A stretch of 64,000 nt of DNA from Thermomonas sp. (GCF_023953935.1 NZ_JAMLIW010000004.1:62001-126000); one strand, 5' to 3'. Numbered from the stretch's first letter, positions 1-8,872 are shown. Notes: generated by a model not told the origin, from the letters alone. Translations and numbers: made by a program.

Positions 1-104
1 CGCAGCAATTGCCACAGACCTTGTTCGGCATCGGTGCCATGCTGGCGCAGGCTGCGCGCGAAGTCGGTGGCTTCCTTGGGTGGGTAGGGTTTGTGCGTGT
101 TCAA
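1..104 (-). CDS. DUF559-type endonuclease, N-terminal fragment (partial at window edge)
   Basis: The reading frame of the MmeI-like gene continues past the left palindromic element into a segment reading NTHKPYPPKEATDFARS and then LRQHGTDAEQGLWQLLR before leaving the window. This resembles the N-terminus of DUF559 proteins, small VSR-like PD-(D/E)XK nucleases that typically begin with an Arg-rich TDAEQ-x-LW-x-LLR helix. A TTG codon at 104-102, about 8 nt after a GAGG, could start a separate gene; otherwise it is fused to the upstream frame. The catalytic part lies outside the window, so the family call rests on about 34 residues and is tentative. Confidence 0.45.
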   Translation of the reverse strand, partial: MNTHKPYPPKEATDFARSLRQHGTDAEQGLWQLL

Positions 105-106
105 GG

Positions 107-313
107 CGCCCTCACCCCAACCCCTCTCCCGGGGGGAGAGGGGCTCACGTGCGCTGCCTGCTTGTCCTTCCCCCTCCATGCGATGGCAACACGTTTTGCC
201 TGCTTGTCCTTCCCCCTCCGGGGGAAGGTGGCGCGCAGCGCCGGATGAGGGCGCTTTGGGCTTGTCGTCAACAGCGCCCTCACCCCAACCCCTCTCCCGA
301 GGGGAGAGGGGCT
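107..313. repeat. Composite GC-rich palindromic elements, truncated plus full-length
   Basis: A full element (about 205-313) matches the copy at 1204-1313 nearly base for base. It has a CCTTCCCCCTCCGGGGGAAGG hairpin-like left end, a middle with CGCGCAGCGCCGGATGAGGG, and a right end CCCCTCTCCCGAGGGGAGAGGGG. A second right-end unit lies at 107-144 and a clipped left-end unit (TGTCCTTCCCCCTCC) near 161-178. Read on the minus strand, the whole block is open in the frame of the MmeI-like gene. It separates the MmeI-like part from the DUF559-like segment. Confidence 0.8.
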
Positions 314-1203
314 CAAGCGCTGGCCAGGGGAAGTTGTTGTAGACGATGTTTACCGAATACTGATAGTCACTTTTTAGGCGGCCACTTGTGTATCGCGTCC
401 ATGCCATGTGCATGGTGGAGGTGAGGATACCGAAGTCGTACAACGTGGCATGCGGAAAGATTCGCAATTTATTGCTTGCTAACGTTTCCGGGGACATGAA
501 GCCAATCGGAATGAAATGGCGCCGCTCGGATGACACTTCCGGAATCACCAGATAATTGTCGTCCGGAATGTTCTCCACATGAAACCGCGTCGGCGTCGCC
601 GCCAGCTTCCGCGTGGGCGCGCTCTTGCTGGTCAGCCGCAGCTGCCGCACCGCTTCCACGCGCTTCAAGCATTCCGGCATCGCCCGCAATTCCGACGGCG
701 GGCAATCGCCCAGCCACAGGCACCAGCGTTCCCAGCCATTGATGAACTCATCCGCGCCGAGCCAGCGCCGGAACCACTTTGCCGAAGCAGGCTCCTTCGC
801 AATGAAGGCATCGCGCTCGTCGGTGGTGAACAGGTAGTGGCCGCCGTCGATCGGCTTGTTGCCGATTCCGATTTCCGGAACCTCGCAAATCGGCGTATTG
901 CGACTGGGCAGCAGCACATCCGCCGCGTCCACCAGATACGGGTTGATGTTCGCAACCGCCAGTTCGTGCGACTGCCCGCGAATGTCCTGATAGTCGAACA
1001 GGCGCTTGGGCGTGAGGTCGCCGCGGGCAAAGCCCACGATCACGCAATGCACCGCCGCCACGCCGCGCGCTTCGTTGTTCCATTGAAAGGTGCGGTGGGC
1101 GAAGAAGATGCGCATGCCCGCGTTCAACATCGCGCCCCACAGCACGCCCACCTGCTCGCCCTGGGTGATGGAGTTGGTGGAGACGAAGGCGCAGCGAATG
1201 GCC

Positions 1204-1313
1204 TTTCCTTCCCCCTCCGGGGGAAGGTGGCGCGCAGCGCCGGATGAGGGCGCTTTGGGCTTGTCGTCAACGGCGCCCTCACCCCAACCCCTCTCCCGGA
1301 GGGAGAGGGGCTT
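1204..1313. repeat. GC-rich palindromic element inserted in frame inside the MmeI-like gene
   Basis: About 110 bp near-identical to 205-313, bounded by the same two palindromes. On the minus strand it adds about 36 codons ([13 protein letters not shown] at the start, HLPPEGEGK at the end) between YLK and AIRCAFVSTNSITQG, two stretches that are normally nearly contiguous in the MmeI family. The frame is kept on both sides and there is no stop inside. Confidence 0.85.
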
Positions 1314-2892
1314 GAGATAGGCGGCTGCCTTCAGATACCAAGCGCATACAAAATCCAGCACGCCTGCGCCTTTCAGTGGGCCGGCAATTGCCAACAAATC
1401 GTCGCGCTGCTGCGCGTTCATCATCTTCGACCCCACGAACGGCGGATTCCCCAGAATGAAATCCAGCTCCGCCGCCGGCACCACGTCGTTCCAGTCGATC
1501 CGCAGGGCATTGCCATAGACAATCGTGGCGGATTTCTTCAGCGGCAGGCGCAGCACGTTTTCGCCGAACTGCTCGGCCACGCGCAGGTTCATCTGGTGGT
1601 CCATCAGCCACAGCGCCACCTGCGCGATCTGCGCGGGGAATTCCTCGATCTCGATGCCGTAGAACTGGTCCACGTCCACCAGCACGTGGTCTTGCACATG
1701 CGCCAGCACCGATTGCTGACGAGCGAACTGGCGCTCAAGCACCTGCAATTCCAGCAGGCGGATTTCGCGATAGGCAATCACCAGAAAATTGCCGCAGCCG
1801 CAGGCCGGGTCGAGGAACTTCAGGGTGGCCAGTTTGCGATGCAGCTGCGCCAGCTTTTTCTCGTCGTGGCCTGCCTTGTCCAGCTCGGCCTTGAGGCCGT
1901 CGAGGAACAGCGGGCCGATGAGCTTGAGGATGTTCTTCTCGCTGGTGTAGTGCGCGCCGAGATTGCGGCGGGCCTTGGCATCCATCACCGACTGGAACAT
2001 CGAGCCGAAGATCGCCGGGCTGATCCGGCTCCAGTCAAGCTGGCTGGCCTCCAGCAGCAGGCCGCGCATGGCGGCGTTGAAATCGGCCAGCGGCAGGAGT
2101 TCATCGAACAATTTGCCGTTGACGTAGGGCAGTTCGGCCAACTGTTCGTCCAGCGTGGTCTGGCGCTTTTCCGGCGCGCTGCTGAGCACCTGGAAGATGC
2201 GCCCGATCCACATGCCGAGGTCGCTGCCGTCTTCGCGGGTGCGCTGGCTGATGAGCTCGTGGAAGCCCTGGCGCGGGAAGATGCCGGTGTCGTCGGCAAA
2301 CAGGCAGAACAGCAGCCGCACCAGCAACACTTCCAGCGCGTGGCCATCGAAACCCGCGCTTTCAGTGCATCGTGCAGACGGCCCATGCGCTCGGCGGCCT
2401 GCACGTTGACGGGGTCTTCTTCCTTGTAGCTGCGGGTCTGGTAGCCGCTGATGAAGCCGAAGCGGCCGATCTCCTTCGGCAACTCCGCCAGCGTGAATTC
2501 CACCCGCTCGCGGGTTTCGAGGTCATGCAATACGAAACGGCGGAAGTCGCTCACCAGCACATGGCGCGGCAATTCCGCATCGCTGAGCCCGGCGAAGTAA
2601 TCGGTGGCCTGCGCGAACGCGGCCTCCAGATCGCGGCCGGCGCTCTTGTGCTCGGCCAAGAGCACACCCGGCCAGAACACGTCGATGCGGCCGTACTGGC
2701 TGCCGGAAAAGCGCGCGGCTTTCTGCTCGAACACCGCCACCCGCCGACGCTGCACGCCGAACACGTGGAAGAACGCGTTCCAGAAACTCTGCGCCTCGGC
2801 GCGCTCGCTGGTCTCGGTGGCCCATTCGCGGGCAAATGCGCGGGCGCGGTCGCGGATTTCGTTGAGGCTCAGGGGCATCGGGTCGCCTCGGT

Positions 2893-3189
2893 TTACGCGG
2901 CCGCCTGCCACGGTTGAATGGAGGCCAGCACATCGCCGATTGCGTCCTTGGCCATGGCGGCATCGAAGTCCAGCTGCAACCCGGTCCAGAACTCGTCCGA
3001 GGTGCCGAAGAAGCGCGACAGCCGCAGGCCGGTATCGACGGTAATGGCACGCGTCCCGGCGACGATTTCCCCGATGCGCCGCTGCGGCACCCCGATGGAC
3101 TTGGCGAGCCGGTACTGGGTGATGCCCATCGGCTCCAGGAACTCGTGCATCAGGATGCTGCCCGGATGCGGATAGGGAATCTTGCGCAT
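2893..3189 (-). CDS. higA: HigA-family antitoxin (addiction module antidote)
   Basis: 98 aa, beginning MRKIPYPHPGSILMHEFLEP and continuing through the HTH stretch ITQYRLAKSIGVPQRRIGEI, the classic HigA-type XRE helix-turn-helix (residues about 22-60). HigA neutralises the HigB RNase and represses its own operon by binding palindromes at the promoter. The gene lies 11 bp downstream of higB, so the toxin gene comes first as is usual for higBA. The MmeI-like gene starts 14 bp after it, which suggests all three are co-transcribed. Longer in-frame starts upstream lie inside the higB end and are less likely. Confidence 0.93.
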   Translation of the reverse strand: MRKIPYPHPGSILMHEFLEPMGITQYRLAKSIGVPQRRIGEIVAGTRAITVDTGLRLSRFFGTSDEFWTGLQLDFDAAMAKDAIGDVLASIQPWQAAA

Positions 3190-3200
3190 GGCCTTGCCTC

Positions 3201-3482
3201 CTAGTGGTAGTCCACGATTTCGACCTTGCCGGGGCCGCTGGCGGCCCAGATGAAGCACAGCCGCCACTGGTCGTTGATGCGGATGCTGCGCTGTCCCTTG
3301 CGGTTGCCTTTCAGGGCTTCCAGGCGATTGTTGGGTGGAATGCGCAAATCGTCCAAGCTGGCCGCCCGATTCAACATGGCCAGTTTGCGCATGGCAACGG
3401 TTTCGATGTTCACGAATCGACGCACGCGCACGCCATCGAACAGGGCTTGCGTTTCCCGACAGCGAAACGACTGGATTGCCAT
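3201..3482 (-). CDS. higB: HigB/RelE-type toxin (plasmid maintenance system killer)
   Basis: 93 aa, close to the usual HigB length. The core LRIPPNNRLEALKGNRKGQRSIRINDQWRLCF is the signature of the killer-protein family, ribosome-dependent mRNA interferases with a RelE fold (stretches LRIPPNNRLEALKG and QRSIRINDQWRLCF). Arg and Trp residues of the C-terminal strand are intact, so the toxin looks functional. Its ATG at 3482 is directly preceded by three copies of a TAGTATCG-type half site (3487-3529), the probable HigA operator. It is first in a higB-higA-R-M operon. Confidence 0.93.
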   Translation of the reverse strand: MAIQSFRCRETQALFDGVRVRRFVNIETVAMRKLAMLNRAASLDDLRIPPNNRLEALKGNRKGQRSIRINDQWRLCFIWAASGPGKVEIVDYH

Positions 3483-3486
3483 GACG

Positions 3487-3529
3487 CGATACTATTGCGT
3501 TCCGTTAGTATCGTCAAGAGATAGTATCG
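3487..3529 (-). promoter_or_regulatory. Probable HigA operator upstream of higB
   Basis: CGATACTA (3487-3494) and TAGTATCG (3506-3513) form an 8-bp perfect inverted repeat with an 11-bp spacer. A third half site TAGTATCG follows at 3522-3529. The block starts 5 bp upstream of the higB start codon, where autoregulation by HigA is expected. Binding is inferred from position and symmetry. Confidence 0.65.
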
Positions 3530-3542
3530 AGCGACGTCACCT

Positions 3543-4223
3543 TCACCGCACCGCCGCCACCGCCTGCTTCATCTGCGCGATTGTTTTCGCGTAATCGGGC
3601 TTGCCGAAGATCGCGCTGCCGGCGACGAAGGTATCGGCGCCGGCCTGGGCAATCTCGGCGATGTTGTCTGGCTTCACGCCACCGTCGATTTCCAGCCGGA
3701 TGTCGCGTCCGCTGGCGTCGATCATGGCGCGCACCTTGTGCAGTTGCGTGAGCGCCGAAGGGATGAACGATTGCCCGCCGAAGCCGGGGTTGACCGACAT
3801 CAGCAGCACGTAGTCGAGCTCGGGCAGCATCACGTCCAGCACGTCCAACGAGCTGGCCGGGTTGAACACCAGCCCGGCCTGGCAGCCGCGCGACTTGATC
3901 AGCTGCACGCTGCGATGGACGTGCTTGCTGGCCTCGGGATGAAAGCTGATGTGGCTGGCGCCGGCGTCGGCGAACATCGGGATCAGGCCATCGACAGGCT
4001 CAACCATCAGGTGCACATCAATGGGCGCGTCCACGCCGTGCTTGCGCAGCGCCGCGCAGACCAGCGGGCCGATGGTGAGGTTGGGCACGTAGTGGTTGTC
4101 CATCACGTCGAAATGCACCCAGTGGGCGCCGGCGGCCAGCACGTTGTCCACTTCCTCACCGAGTTTGGCGAAGTTGGCGGAGAGGATCGAAGGGGCGATC
4201 ACGGTGGGCTGCATGGCGGGCAT
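3543..4223 (-). CDS. rpe: Ribulose-phosphate 3-epimerase
   Basis: 226 aa (223 if started at the second ATG, 4214), matching the family. It interconverts ribulose 5-phosphate and xylulose 5-phosphate in the pentose phosphate pathway. Visible motifs are [16 protein letters not shown] at the N-terminus, [17 protein letters not shown] with metal-binding His and Asp, the phosphate loop [10 protein letters not shown], and [11 protein letters not shown] with the second catalytic Asp. It lies on the minus strand upstream of higB with 60 bp between, so the toxin operon probably uses its own promoter. Start choice between the two ATGs is uncertain. Confidence 0.96.
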   Translation of the reverse strand: MPAMQPTVIAPSILSANFAKLGEEVDNVLAAGAHWVHFDVMDNHYVPNLTIGPLVCAALRKHGVDAPIDVHLMVEPVDGLIPMFADAGASHISFHPEASKHVHRSVQLIKSRGCQAGLVFNPASSLDVLDVMLPELDYVLLMSVNPGFGGQSFIPSALTQLHKVRAMIDASGRDIRLEIDGGVKPDNIAEIAQAGADTFVAGSAIFGKPDYAKTIAQMKQAVAAVR

Positions 4224-4360
4224 CCAGGCTGTTCACGACGACACGCCAGGGCGGCGCATCGGCACCAGTTTACAGGCCACGCCGGCCGCGACGGCTGAAG
4301 CCAGCGCCGATTCCGTTCGCAGCGAGCCAGCCGAGCCATGAACAGGATCAATGCGAATCC

Positions 4361-4414
4361 GCTCGTGGTGAGCCCTTCGACAAGCTCAGGACAGGCCCGT
4401 CGAACCACGAACGG
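4361..4414. repeat. REP-like palindromic repeat (GTTCGTGGTGAGCC family)
   Basis: GCTCGTGGTGAGCCCTTCGAC pairs with GTCGAACCACGAACGG around an AAGCTCAGGACAGGCCC centre. Related copies occur at 21123-21255 and 36844-36931. It sits in the gap between divergent rpe and purC. Confidence 0.7.
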
Positions 4415-4447
4415 ATAAAATGCGCTTTCCACCCCGAGCACACGCCG

Positions 4448-5344
4448 ATGGCCACCACCCTGCTGCACTCCGATCTTCCGGGCTTGAACCTGATTCATCG
4501 CGGCAAGGTGCGTGATGTGTTCGATCTTGGCGATGGCCATTTGCTGATGGTGGCCACCGATCGGCTGTCCGCCTTCGATGTGGTGCTGCCCGACCCGATC
4601 CCCGGCAAGGGCGAGATGCTCTGCCAGATCAGCAATTTCTGGTTCGGCCAGACCCGCCATATCCTCGTCAACCACCTCACCGGCATTGACGTTGCCAGCG
4701 TGCTGCCGGCGGGCGTAGATGCCGCGCTGTATGCCAAGCGTGCGGTGGTGACGAAGAAGCTCACGCCCGTTCCGGTGGAATGCATCGCGCGTGGCTACAT
4801 CATCGGCAGCGGCTGGAAGGACTACCAGCGCAGCGGCGCGATCAGCGGGATTGCCTTGCCTGCCGGCTTGCAGCAGGCGCAGCAGTTGCCCGAACCGATT
4901 TTCACGCCGTCGACCAAGGCGGCGGTGGGCGATCACGACGAGAACATCGACTTCGCCGCCGCGGTGAATCTGGTCGGCCGCGAACGCGCCGAACAGGTGC
5001 GCGATGCCACGCTGGCGCTGTATGCGTTCGCCCGTGATTACGCCGCGCAGCGCGGCATTATTCTGGCCGATACCAAGTTCGAATTCGGCACCGATGCCGA
5101 TGGCCATCTGTATGTGATGGATGAAATGCTGACGCCGGATTCCAGCCGCTACTGGCCGGCCGAGCAGTATCAAGTCGGCAGCAGCCCGCCCAGCTACGAC
5201 AAGCAGTTCGTGCGCGACTATCTGGAAACCCTGGACTGGAACAAGACCGCACCGGGGCCGCGTTTGCCGGCCGAGGTGATCGCCAGGACGCGGGCCAAGT
5301 ACGCCGAAGCGCTGGAAAAGCTGGCGGGAATCCGGATCGATTAA
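4448..5344 (+). CDS. purC: Phosphoribosylaminoimidazole-succinocarboxamide synthase (SAICAR synthetase)
   Basis: 298 aa, of the longer bacterial/yeast type. It joins CAIR and aspartate using ATP in de novo purine synthesis. The N-terminus [28 protein letters not shown] is the characteristic PurC nucleotide-binding start (seen as [10 protein letters not shown] and [10 protein letters not shown]). Further motifs are [28 protein letters not shown] and [12 protein letters not shown], all diagnostic of the family. It stands alone; the preceding gap holds a palindromic repeat. No other purine genes are nearby. Confidence 0.97.
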   Translation: MATTLLHSDLPGLNLIHRGKVRDVFDLGDGHLLMVATDRLSAFDVVLPDPIPGKGEMLCQISNFWFGQTRHILVNHLTGIDVASVLPAGVDAALYAKRAVVTKKLTPVPVECIARGYIIGSGWKDYQRSGAISGIALPAGLQQAQQLPEPIFTPSTKAAVGDHDENIDFAAAVNLVGRERAEQVRDATLALYAFARDYAAQRGIILADTKFEFGTDADGHLYVMDEMLTPDSSRYWPAEQYQVGSSPPSYDKQFVRDYLETLDWNKTAPGPRLPAEVIARTRAKYAEALEKLAGIRID

Positions 5345-5444
5345 GCGCGGCCACAGCGGAGCCGGGGGGCGCCCGCGCGGTCGGCGTGGCGGCGGGTCGG
5401 GCGCGCTATCATCCACGCTTGCCCTGACGACGCGCGAGGCGGTA

Positions 5445-6380
5445 ATGGCTGCACTGATCTGTGGTTCCCTGGCCTACGACACCATCATGGTGTTTCCCGA
5501 CCAGTTCAAGAACCACATCCTGCCGGACAAGGTGCACATCCTGAACGTGTCCTTCCTGGTGCCGCGTATGCGCCGCGAATTCGGCGGCTGCGCCGGCAAC
5601 ATCGCCTACAACCTGAAGTTGCTGGGAGGCGATCCGATCCCGATGGCCACCGTCGGGCAGGACTTCGGCCCGTACCGCGAGTGGTTCAACGAGCAGGAGA
5701 TCCCGCTCGATCACGTCAAGGTGATCGATGAGCTGTTCACCCCGCAGGCCTTCATCACGACCGACCACGACAACAACCAGATCACCGCCTTCCACCCCGG
5801 CGCGATGATGCGCAGCTACGAAAACCACGTGAAGGACGTGGCGGACGTGAGCATCGGCATCGTCAGCCCGGACGGCTACGAGGGCATGCTGCAGAACGCG
5901 AAGGAATTCGCGGAAGGCGGCGTGCCCTTCATCTTCGACCCCGGCCAGGCGATGCCGCTGTTCAACGGCGAGGAGTTGCGCGGCTTCATCGACAAGGCCG
6001 ACTACGTCTGCGTCAACGATTACGAATCCAACCTGCTGCAGGAGCGCACCGGCTGGAGCGCGGCCGCGATCGCCGGCAAGGTCAAGGCCTACATCGTCAC
6101 CCGCGGCCCGCAGGGTGCGGAAATCCATGCGGCTGGCCAGCAGCACCGGATCCCGCCGGCGCACGAGCGCCGCATCACCGACCCGACCGGCTGCGGCGAC
6201 GCCTTCCGCGCCGGGCTGATCTTCGGCATCGAGAAAGGCTACGACTGGATGACCATCGGCCGCATGGGCAACCTGATGGGCGCGCTCAAGGTCGAACACC
6301 CCGGCACCCAGAACCAGCGCTTCGACTACGCCGAATTCTCCGAACAGTTCCGCCAGCAGTTCGGGTATGCGTTGGGGTGA
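5445..6380 (+). CDS. PfkB-family carbohydrate kinase (adenosine-kinase-like)
   Basis: 311 aa. The PfkB/ribokinase fold is shown by the N-terminal ICGSLAYDTIMVF strand, the GGCAGNIAYNLKLLGG substrate motif, and the C-terminal anion-hole motif DPTGCGDAFRAG with the catalytic Asp. This subgroup is commonly annotated as an adenosine kinase or a nucleoside/sugar kinase; the substrate cannot be read from sequence. It follows purC by 100 bp on the same strand, which fits a purine-salvage role but does not prove it. The next gene starts 4 bp after its stop. Confidence 0.88.
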   Translation: MAALICGSLAYDTIMVFPDQFKNHILPDKVHILNVSFLVPRMRREFGGCAGNIAYNLKLLGGDPIPMATVGQDFGPYREWFNEQEIPLDHVKVIDELFTPQAFITTDHDNNQITAFHPGAMMRSYENHVKDVADVSIGIVSPDGYEGMLQNAKEFAEGGVPFIFDPGQAMPLFNGEELRGFIDKADYVCVNDYESNLLQERTGWSAAAIAGKVKAYIVTRGPQGAEIHAAGQQHRIPPAHERRITDPTGCGDAFRAGLIFGIEKGYDWMTIGRMGNLMGALKVEHPGTQNQRFDYAEFSEQFRQQFGYALG

Positions 6381-6384
6381 TGGG

Positions 6385-7488
6385 ATGAAGCCGTTGCTGG
6401 CTCCGGATGTTCTTGCCGATGGCCTGATGAAGGTGTCGATCGAACGCGGCCTGTACAAACAGGTGGATGTCGGGAAGGTCTCCGCCGGCGCGCACTACAC
6501 CGAGGGTGATTGCTGGCTGCAACCGCCGGTGGATGCCTTCATTCGCGCACAGATTCATTCCAAACAGCTGAGACATGTGCTCGACCCCTTCGCCGGCGAT
6601 GGCCACCTGTTGAGGTTGATCGGACAACAACACGGGTTGAGCGCGCACGGGCTGGATCTGCATGCAGGCGACTGGCCGCGCAATGACAGCCTGAGGCGGA
6701 TTCCGGCACAGGCCGATACGCTGATCTGCACCAACCCGCCCTACTTGGCCAAATACAGCGCGCGGCGCAAGGGCGTGTGGCCGCTGGTGGCCGACTACTT
6801 CGATGATTCCGGCTACGACGACCTATATCTTCTGGCCATTGCCCGGATGTTGGCGACCGGCATGCCGGTGGTAGCGATCATTCCGGAAACCTTCATCGCC
6901 AGCGGCCTGTTTCGCGAGCACCTTGAGCGCGTGGTCGTGCTGGAGACATCCAATCCGTTTGTCGCCACCGAAACCCCGGTCTGCGTGGCCTGCTTCGATC
7001 CAGCGGTGACGGCGACCGCCATCCGTTGTTACAAGGACAACCGTTTCATTGGCTTGTTGGGGCAGTTGGAGGCGGGCGCCGAATTGCTGACGAGCGAATC
7101 CTCCAGACGTCAGGTGACCTTCAACGTCGCCAAGGGCATGTTGGCACTGAAAGCGGTGGACGGAACCCGCGCCGATGATCGAATCCGTTTCCTGAAAGGC
7201 GCGGACTTCGGCTACGACACCGGCATGATCAAGGTCTCCAGCCGGTTGATGACCCGCATCCACGTCGACGGCCTGAATCCGCAGGCGCTTGATGCGCTGA
7301 TCGTCGGTGCCAACGCCGAGCTGGAACGCATCCGTGAATCCACGCAGGACATCGTGCTCAGTCCGTTCAAGGGCAACAACAAGAGCGGCACTCGTCGCCG
7401 GAGGCTGGACTATCGTCTGGCGCGTTTGATCATCGCGTCGGTTCTGGAAACACTGCCGAATGACCAGAAACAGCAAACTCTTTTCTGA
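6385..7488 (+). CDS. Type II N6-adenine DNA methyltransferase
   Basis: 367 aa from the ATG at 6385, which has a purine-rich GGGGTGATGGG directly upstream; an earlier in-frame ATG (6367) would overlap the kinase. Motif I is VLDPFAGDGHLL and motif IV is TNPPYLAKYSARRKG, typical of adenine-N6 methyltransferases of the Eco57I-like group. An AHYTEGDCW stretch before motif I is comparable to the HYTP/HFTP pre-motif of these enzymes. The C-terminal half should contain the target-recognition domain. It overlaps the next gene by 29 bp, so methylase and nuclease are co-translated. The recognition sequence is unknown. Confidence 0.88.
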   Translation: MKPLLAPDVLADGLMKVSIERGLYKQVDVGKVSAGAHYTEGDCWLQPPVDAFIRAQIHSKQLRHVLDPFAGDGHLLRLIGQQHGLSAHGLDLHAGDWPRNDSLRRIPAQADTLICTNPPYLAKYSARRKGVWPLVADYFDDSGYDDLYLLAIARMLATGMPVVAIIPETFIASGLFREHLERVVVLETSNPFVATETPVCVACFDPAVTATAIRCYKDNRFIGLLGQLEAGAELLTSESSRRQVTFNVAKGMLALKAVDGTRADDRIRFLKGADFGYDTGMIKVSSRLMTRIHVDGLNPQALDALIVGANAELERIRESTQDIVLSPFKGNNKSGTRRRRLDYRLARLIIASVLETLPNDQKQQTLF

Positions 7489-8422
7489 CTGCCTGCGGCA
7501 CCCGGAGCCGCTGGTCGATCCGTTTTACTGCTCGGAACAGCTGATCATTCCGACTGCGCCGGAAGCGGGGGACAATGCCATCAGTCGACTCTGGCGGGAA
7601 GTGCGCGATCGCCTCACCGCGGCCGATGTCGCCTTGCGGGATGATGATGACAGCGGCTTTGGTCGCCATGTTCGGGAGCTGGATGCGTTGCTGCAGAACG
7701 AAGGTGCGAATTTCCTTGAATTCACCTCGTTTTTCCCGGCACAGGATGTCTCGTATTCGAGTTACCGCAAGCTGGATTTGGCCGAACGACTGGAATTTCT
7801 CGATACTGTCATGCGCCGCTTCATCGCGTTGCGCCACCGGATCTACGCGGCCCACGGCTATACGCCGGTCTCGGTACAAGTTCGCCGGGATTTCGAGAAG
7901 CACAAAAGCGGCGGTGCCTCCGCCAAGCGCAAGCTGGAGGCATTGTTCGAAAAGTACGGCTACGTCAAGGCTGAGTCGCTTGCGCGATTTCAGGACACAC
8001 CGCGCGCGTATCTGCATGCCGAAGGCACACTCTATGCGGAGTGCGAGGCTTGGTTGCGGTCGTGTGGACTGCGCTTTCAGTGGCGACAGAATCACCAGGG
8101 CAAGTTGCCGGATGCGATCTTCCGCAACGGCGATGCGCTCAAGATTGTCGAATGCAAGCACATGAAGGAAACCGGGGGTGGTCAAGACAAGCAGCTATCG
8201 GAACTGATCGATCTGATCGGCCATGACGAGCCTGACTTCAGCGAAGCTGGCGGGCTTCAGGTTGCCTACGTTGCTTTTCTCGATGGCGTGTTGTTCAACG
8301 CCTTGCGATCACCGCGTGCCCGGAAGATGCGTCAACAGCGCGAGGCCATCGAGCGTCACCTGCATGCGCATCCGCACAATCGGTTCGTCAACACCTGGGG
8401 ATTCCGGCAATTACTTGACTGA
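7460..8422 (+). CDS. Probable type II restriction endonuclease partner
   Basis: 320 aa. I do not recognise the family by name. It is assigned from its overlap with the methyltransferase and a PD-(D/E)XK-like core near residues 215-235: LPDAIFRNGDALKIVECKHMKE, where the Asp of PDAIF and the E-C-K of IVECK fit the D-x(n)-E-x-K pattern. The N-terminal two thirds have no motif I can place. The following QLSELIDLIG region could be part of the nuclease fold. It would cut DNA unmodified by the upstream methylase. Alternative: another accessory protein of the R-M pair. Confidence 0.72.
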   Translation: MTRNSKLFSDCLRHPEPLVDPFYCSEQLIIPTAPEAGDNAISRLWREVRDRLTAADVALRDDDDSGFGRHVRELDALLQNEGANFLEFTSFFPAQDVSYSSYRKLDLAERLEFLDTVMRRFIALRHRIYAAHGYTPVSVQVRRDFEKHKSGGASAKRKLEALFEKYGYVKAESLARFQDTPRAYLHAEGTLYAECEAWLRSCGLRFQWRQNHQGKLPDAIFRNGDALKIVECKHMKETGGGQDKQLSELIDLIGHDEPDFSEAGGLQVAYVAFLDGVLFNALRSPRARKMRQQREAIERHLHAHPHNRFVNTWGFRQLLD

Positions 8423-8503
8423 GGGGACCTCGAAAAACCATGTTTGTCTGGCTGGGTCCTACAACGGAGCACGCGCGACTCGCGGACGCGGGGGGCGTTC
8501 AGG

Positions 8504-8872
8504 TCACCCTGCCCCGCGCAGCGCCTTGAGCTTGCTGCTGAACCAGCGCCCACTCTGCACCGGCGGCGCGGTGCCGCAGCGGACGAGATAGGGCTGGCCC
8601 GACAGGCTGCTCTTGCTGGCGGCAAGCTCGATGAAGCCCTCGGCGGAGCTCACCATCCCCTTCTTGAGCAGGTAGTCGTATTTCCGGCGCAGGTGGTCCG
8701 AGGCTTGTTGCGCGGTGTACCAAGTGCCATTGCGCGAGAACGTACATCCTGATGCTTGCAGCGCCGAGAACAGTTGGCCGATCTCGCGGGTCGTCGCGGC
8801 GGAGGGCGTTTGCGCGAGTGCCGCGATTGGCAACGCAAGGGCGAGGACAAGGGTGGTGAGTGCAGTTTTCAT
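8504..8872 (-). CDS. DUF5329 family periplasmic protein
   Basis: 122 aa with a clear signal peptide (MKTALTTLVLALALPIAALA, cleavage after about residue 20). The rest matches the small DUF5329 family: EIGQLFSALQASGCTFSRNG, WYTAQQASDHLRRKYDYLL and EGFIELAASKSSLSGQPY are its conserved blocks, with two Cys that may form a disulfide. Function of the family is unknown. It faces the R-M pair tail to tail. Confidence 0.85.
   Translation of the reverse strand: MKTALTTLVLALALPIAALAQTPSAATTREIGQLFSALQASGCTFSRNGTWYTAQQASDHLRRKYDYLLKKGMVSSAEGFIELAASKSSLSGQPYLVRCGTAPPVQSGRWFSSKLKALRGAG

Larger units (their letters stand above)
105..2878 (-). pseudogene. MmeI-like type IIG/IIL restriction-methyltransferase, frameshifted and interrupted by repeats
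   Basis: Single-chain R-M enzymes of the MmeI family cut DNA and methylate adenine in one polypeptide (MmeI is about 920 aa). Seen here: an N-terminal nuclease with D66-X9-E76-H-K78, the family's D-X9-EXK site; then, after a one-base frame change near 2350, a helical spacer, methyltransferase motif I (FLDPACGCGNF) and motif IV (NPPFVGSKMM), and target-recognition sequence down to VYNNFPWP near 330. The start at 2878 has a GAGG upstream and follows higA by 14 bp. The frame has no stop from 2354 to base 1, although one palindromic element lies inside it (about 1204-1313) and a composite one follows the target-recognition part. The usual MmeI C-terminus is not visible after that. Probably not functional as one chain unless the frameshift is a sequencing error. 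Confidence 0.8.

Noticed and set aside
2348-2354. GGGTTTC looks like a -1 slippery heptamer at the MmeI-like frameshift
   Set aside because: Its phase is wrong: the upstream frame reads CGG GTT TCG, so the tRNAs would not re-pair after a -1 slip. A simple base loss is a better explanation.
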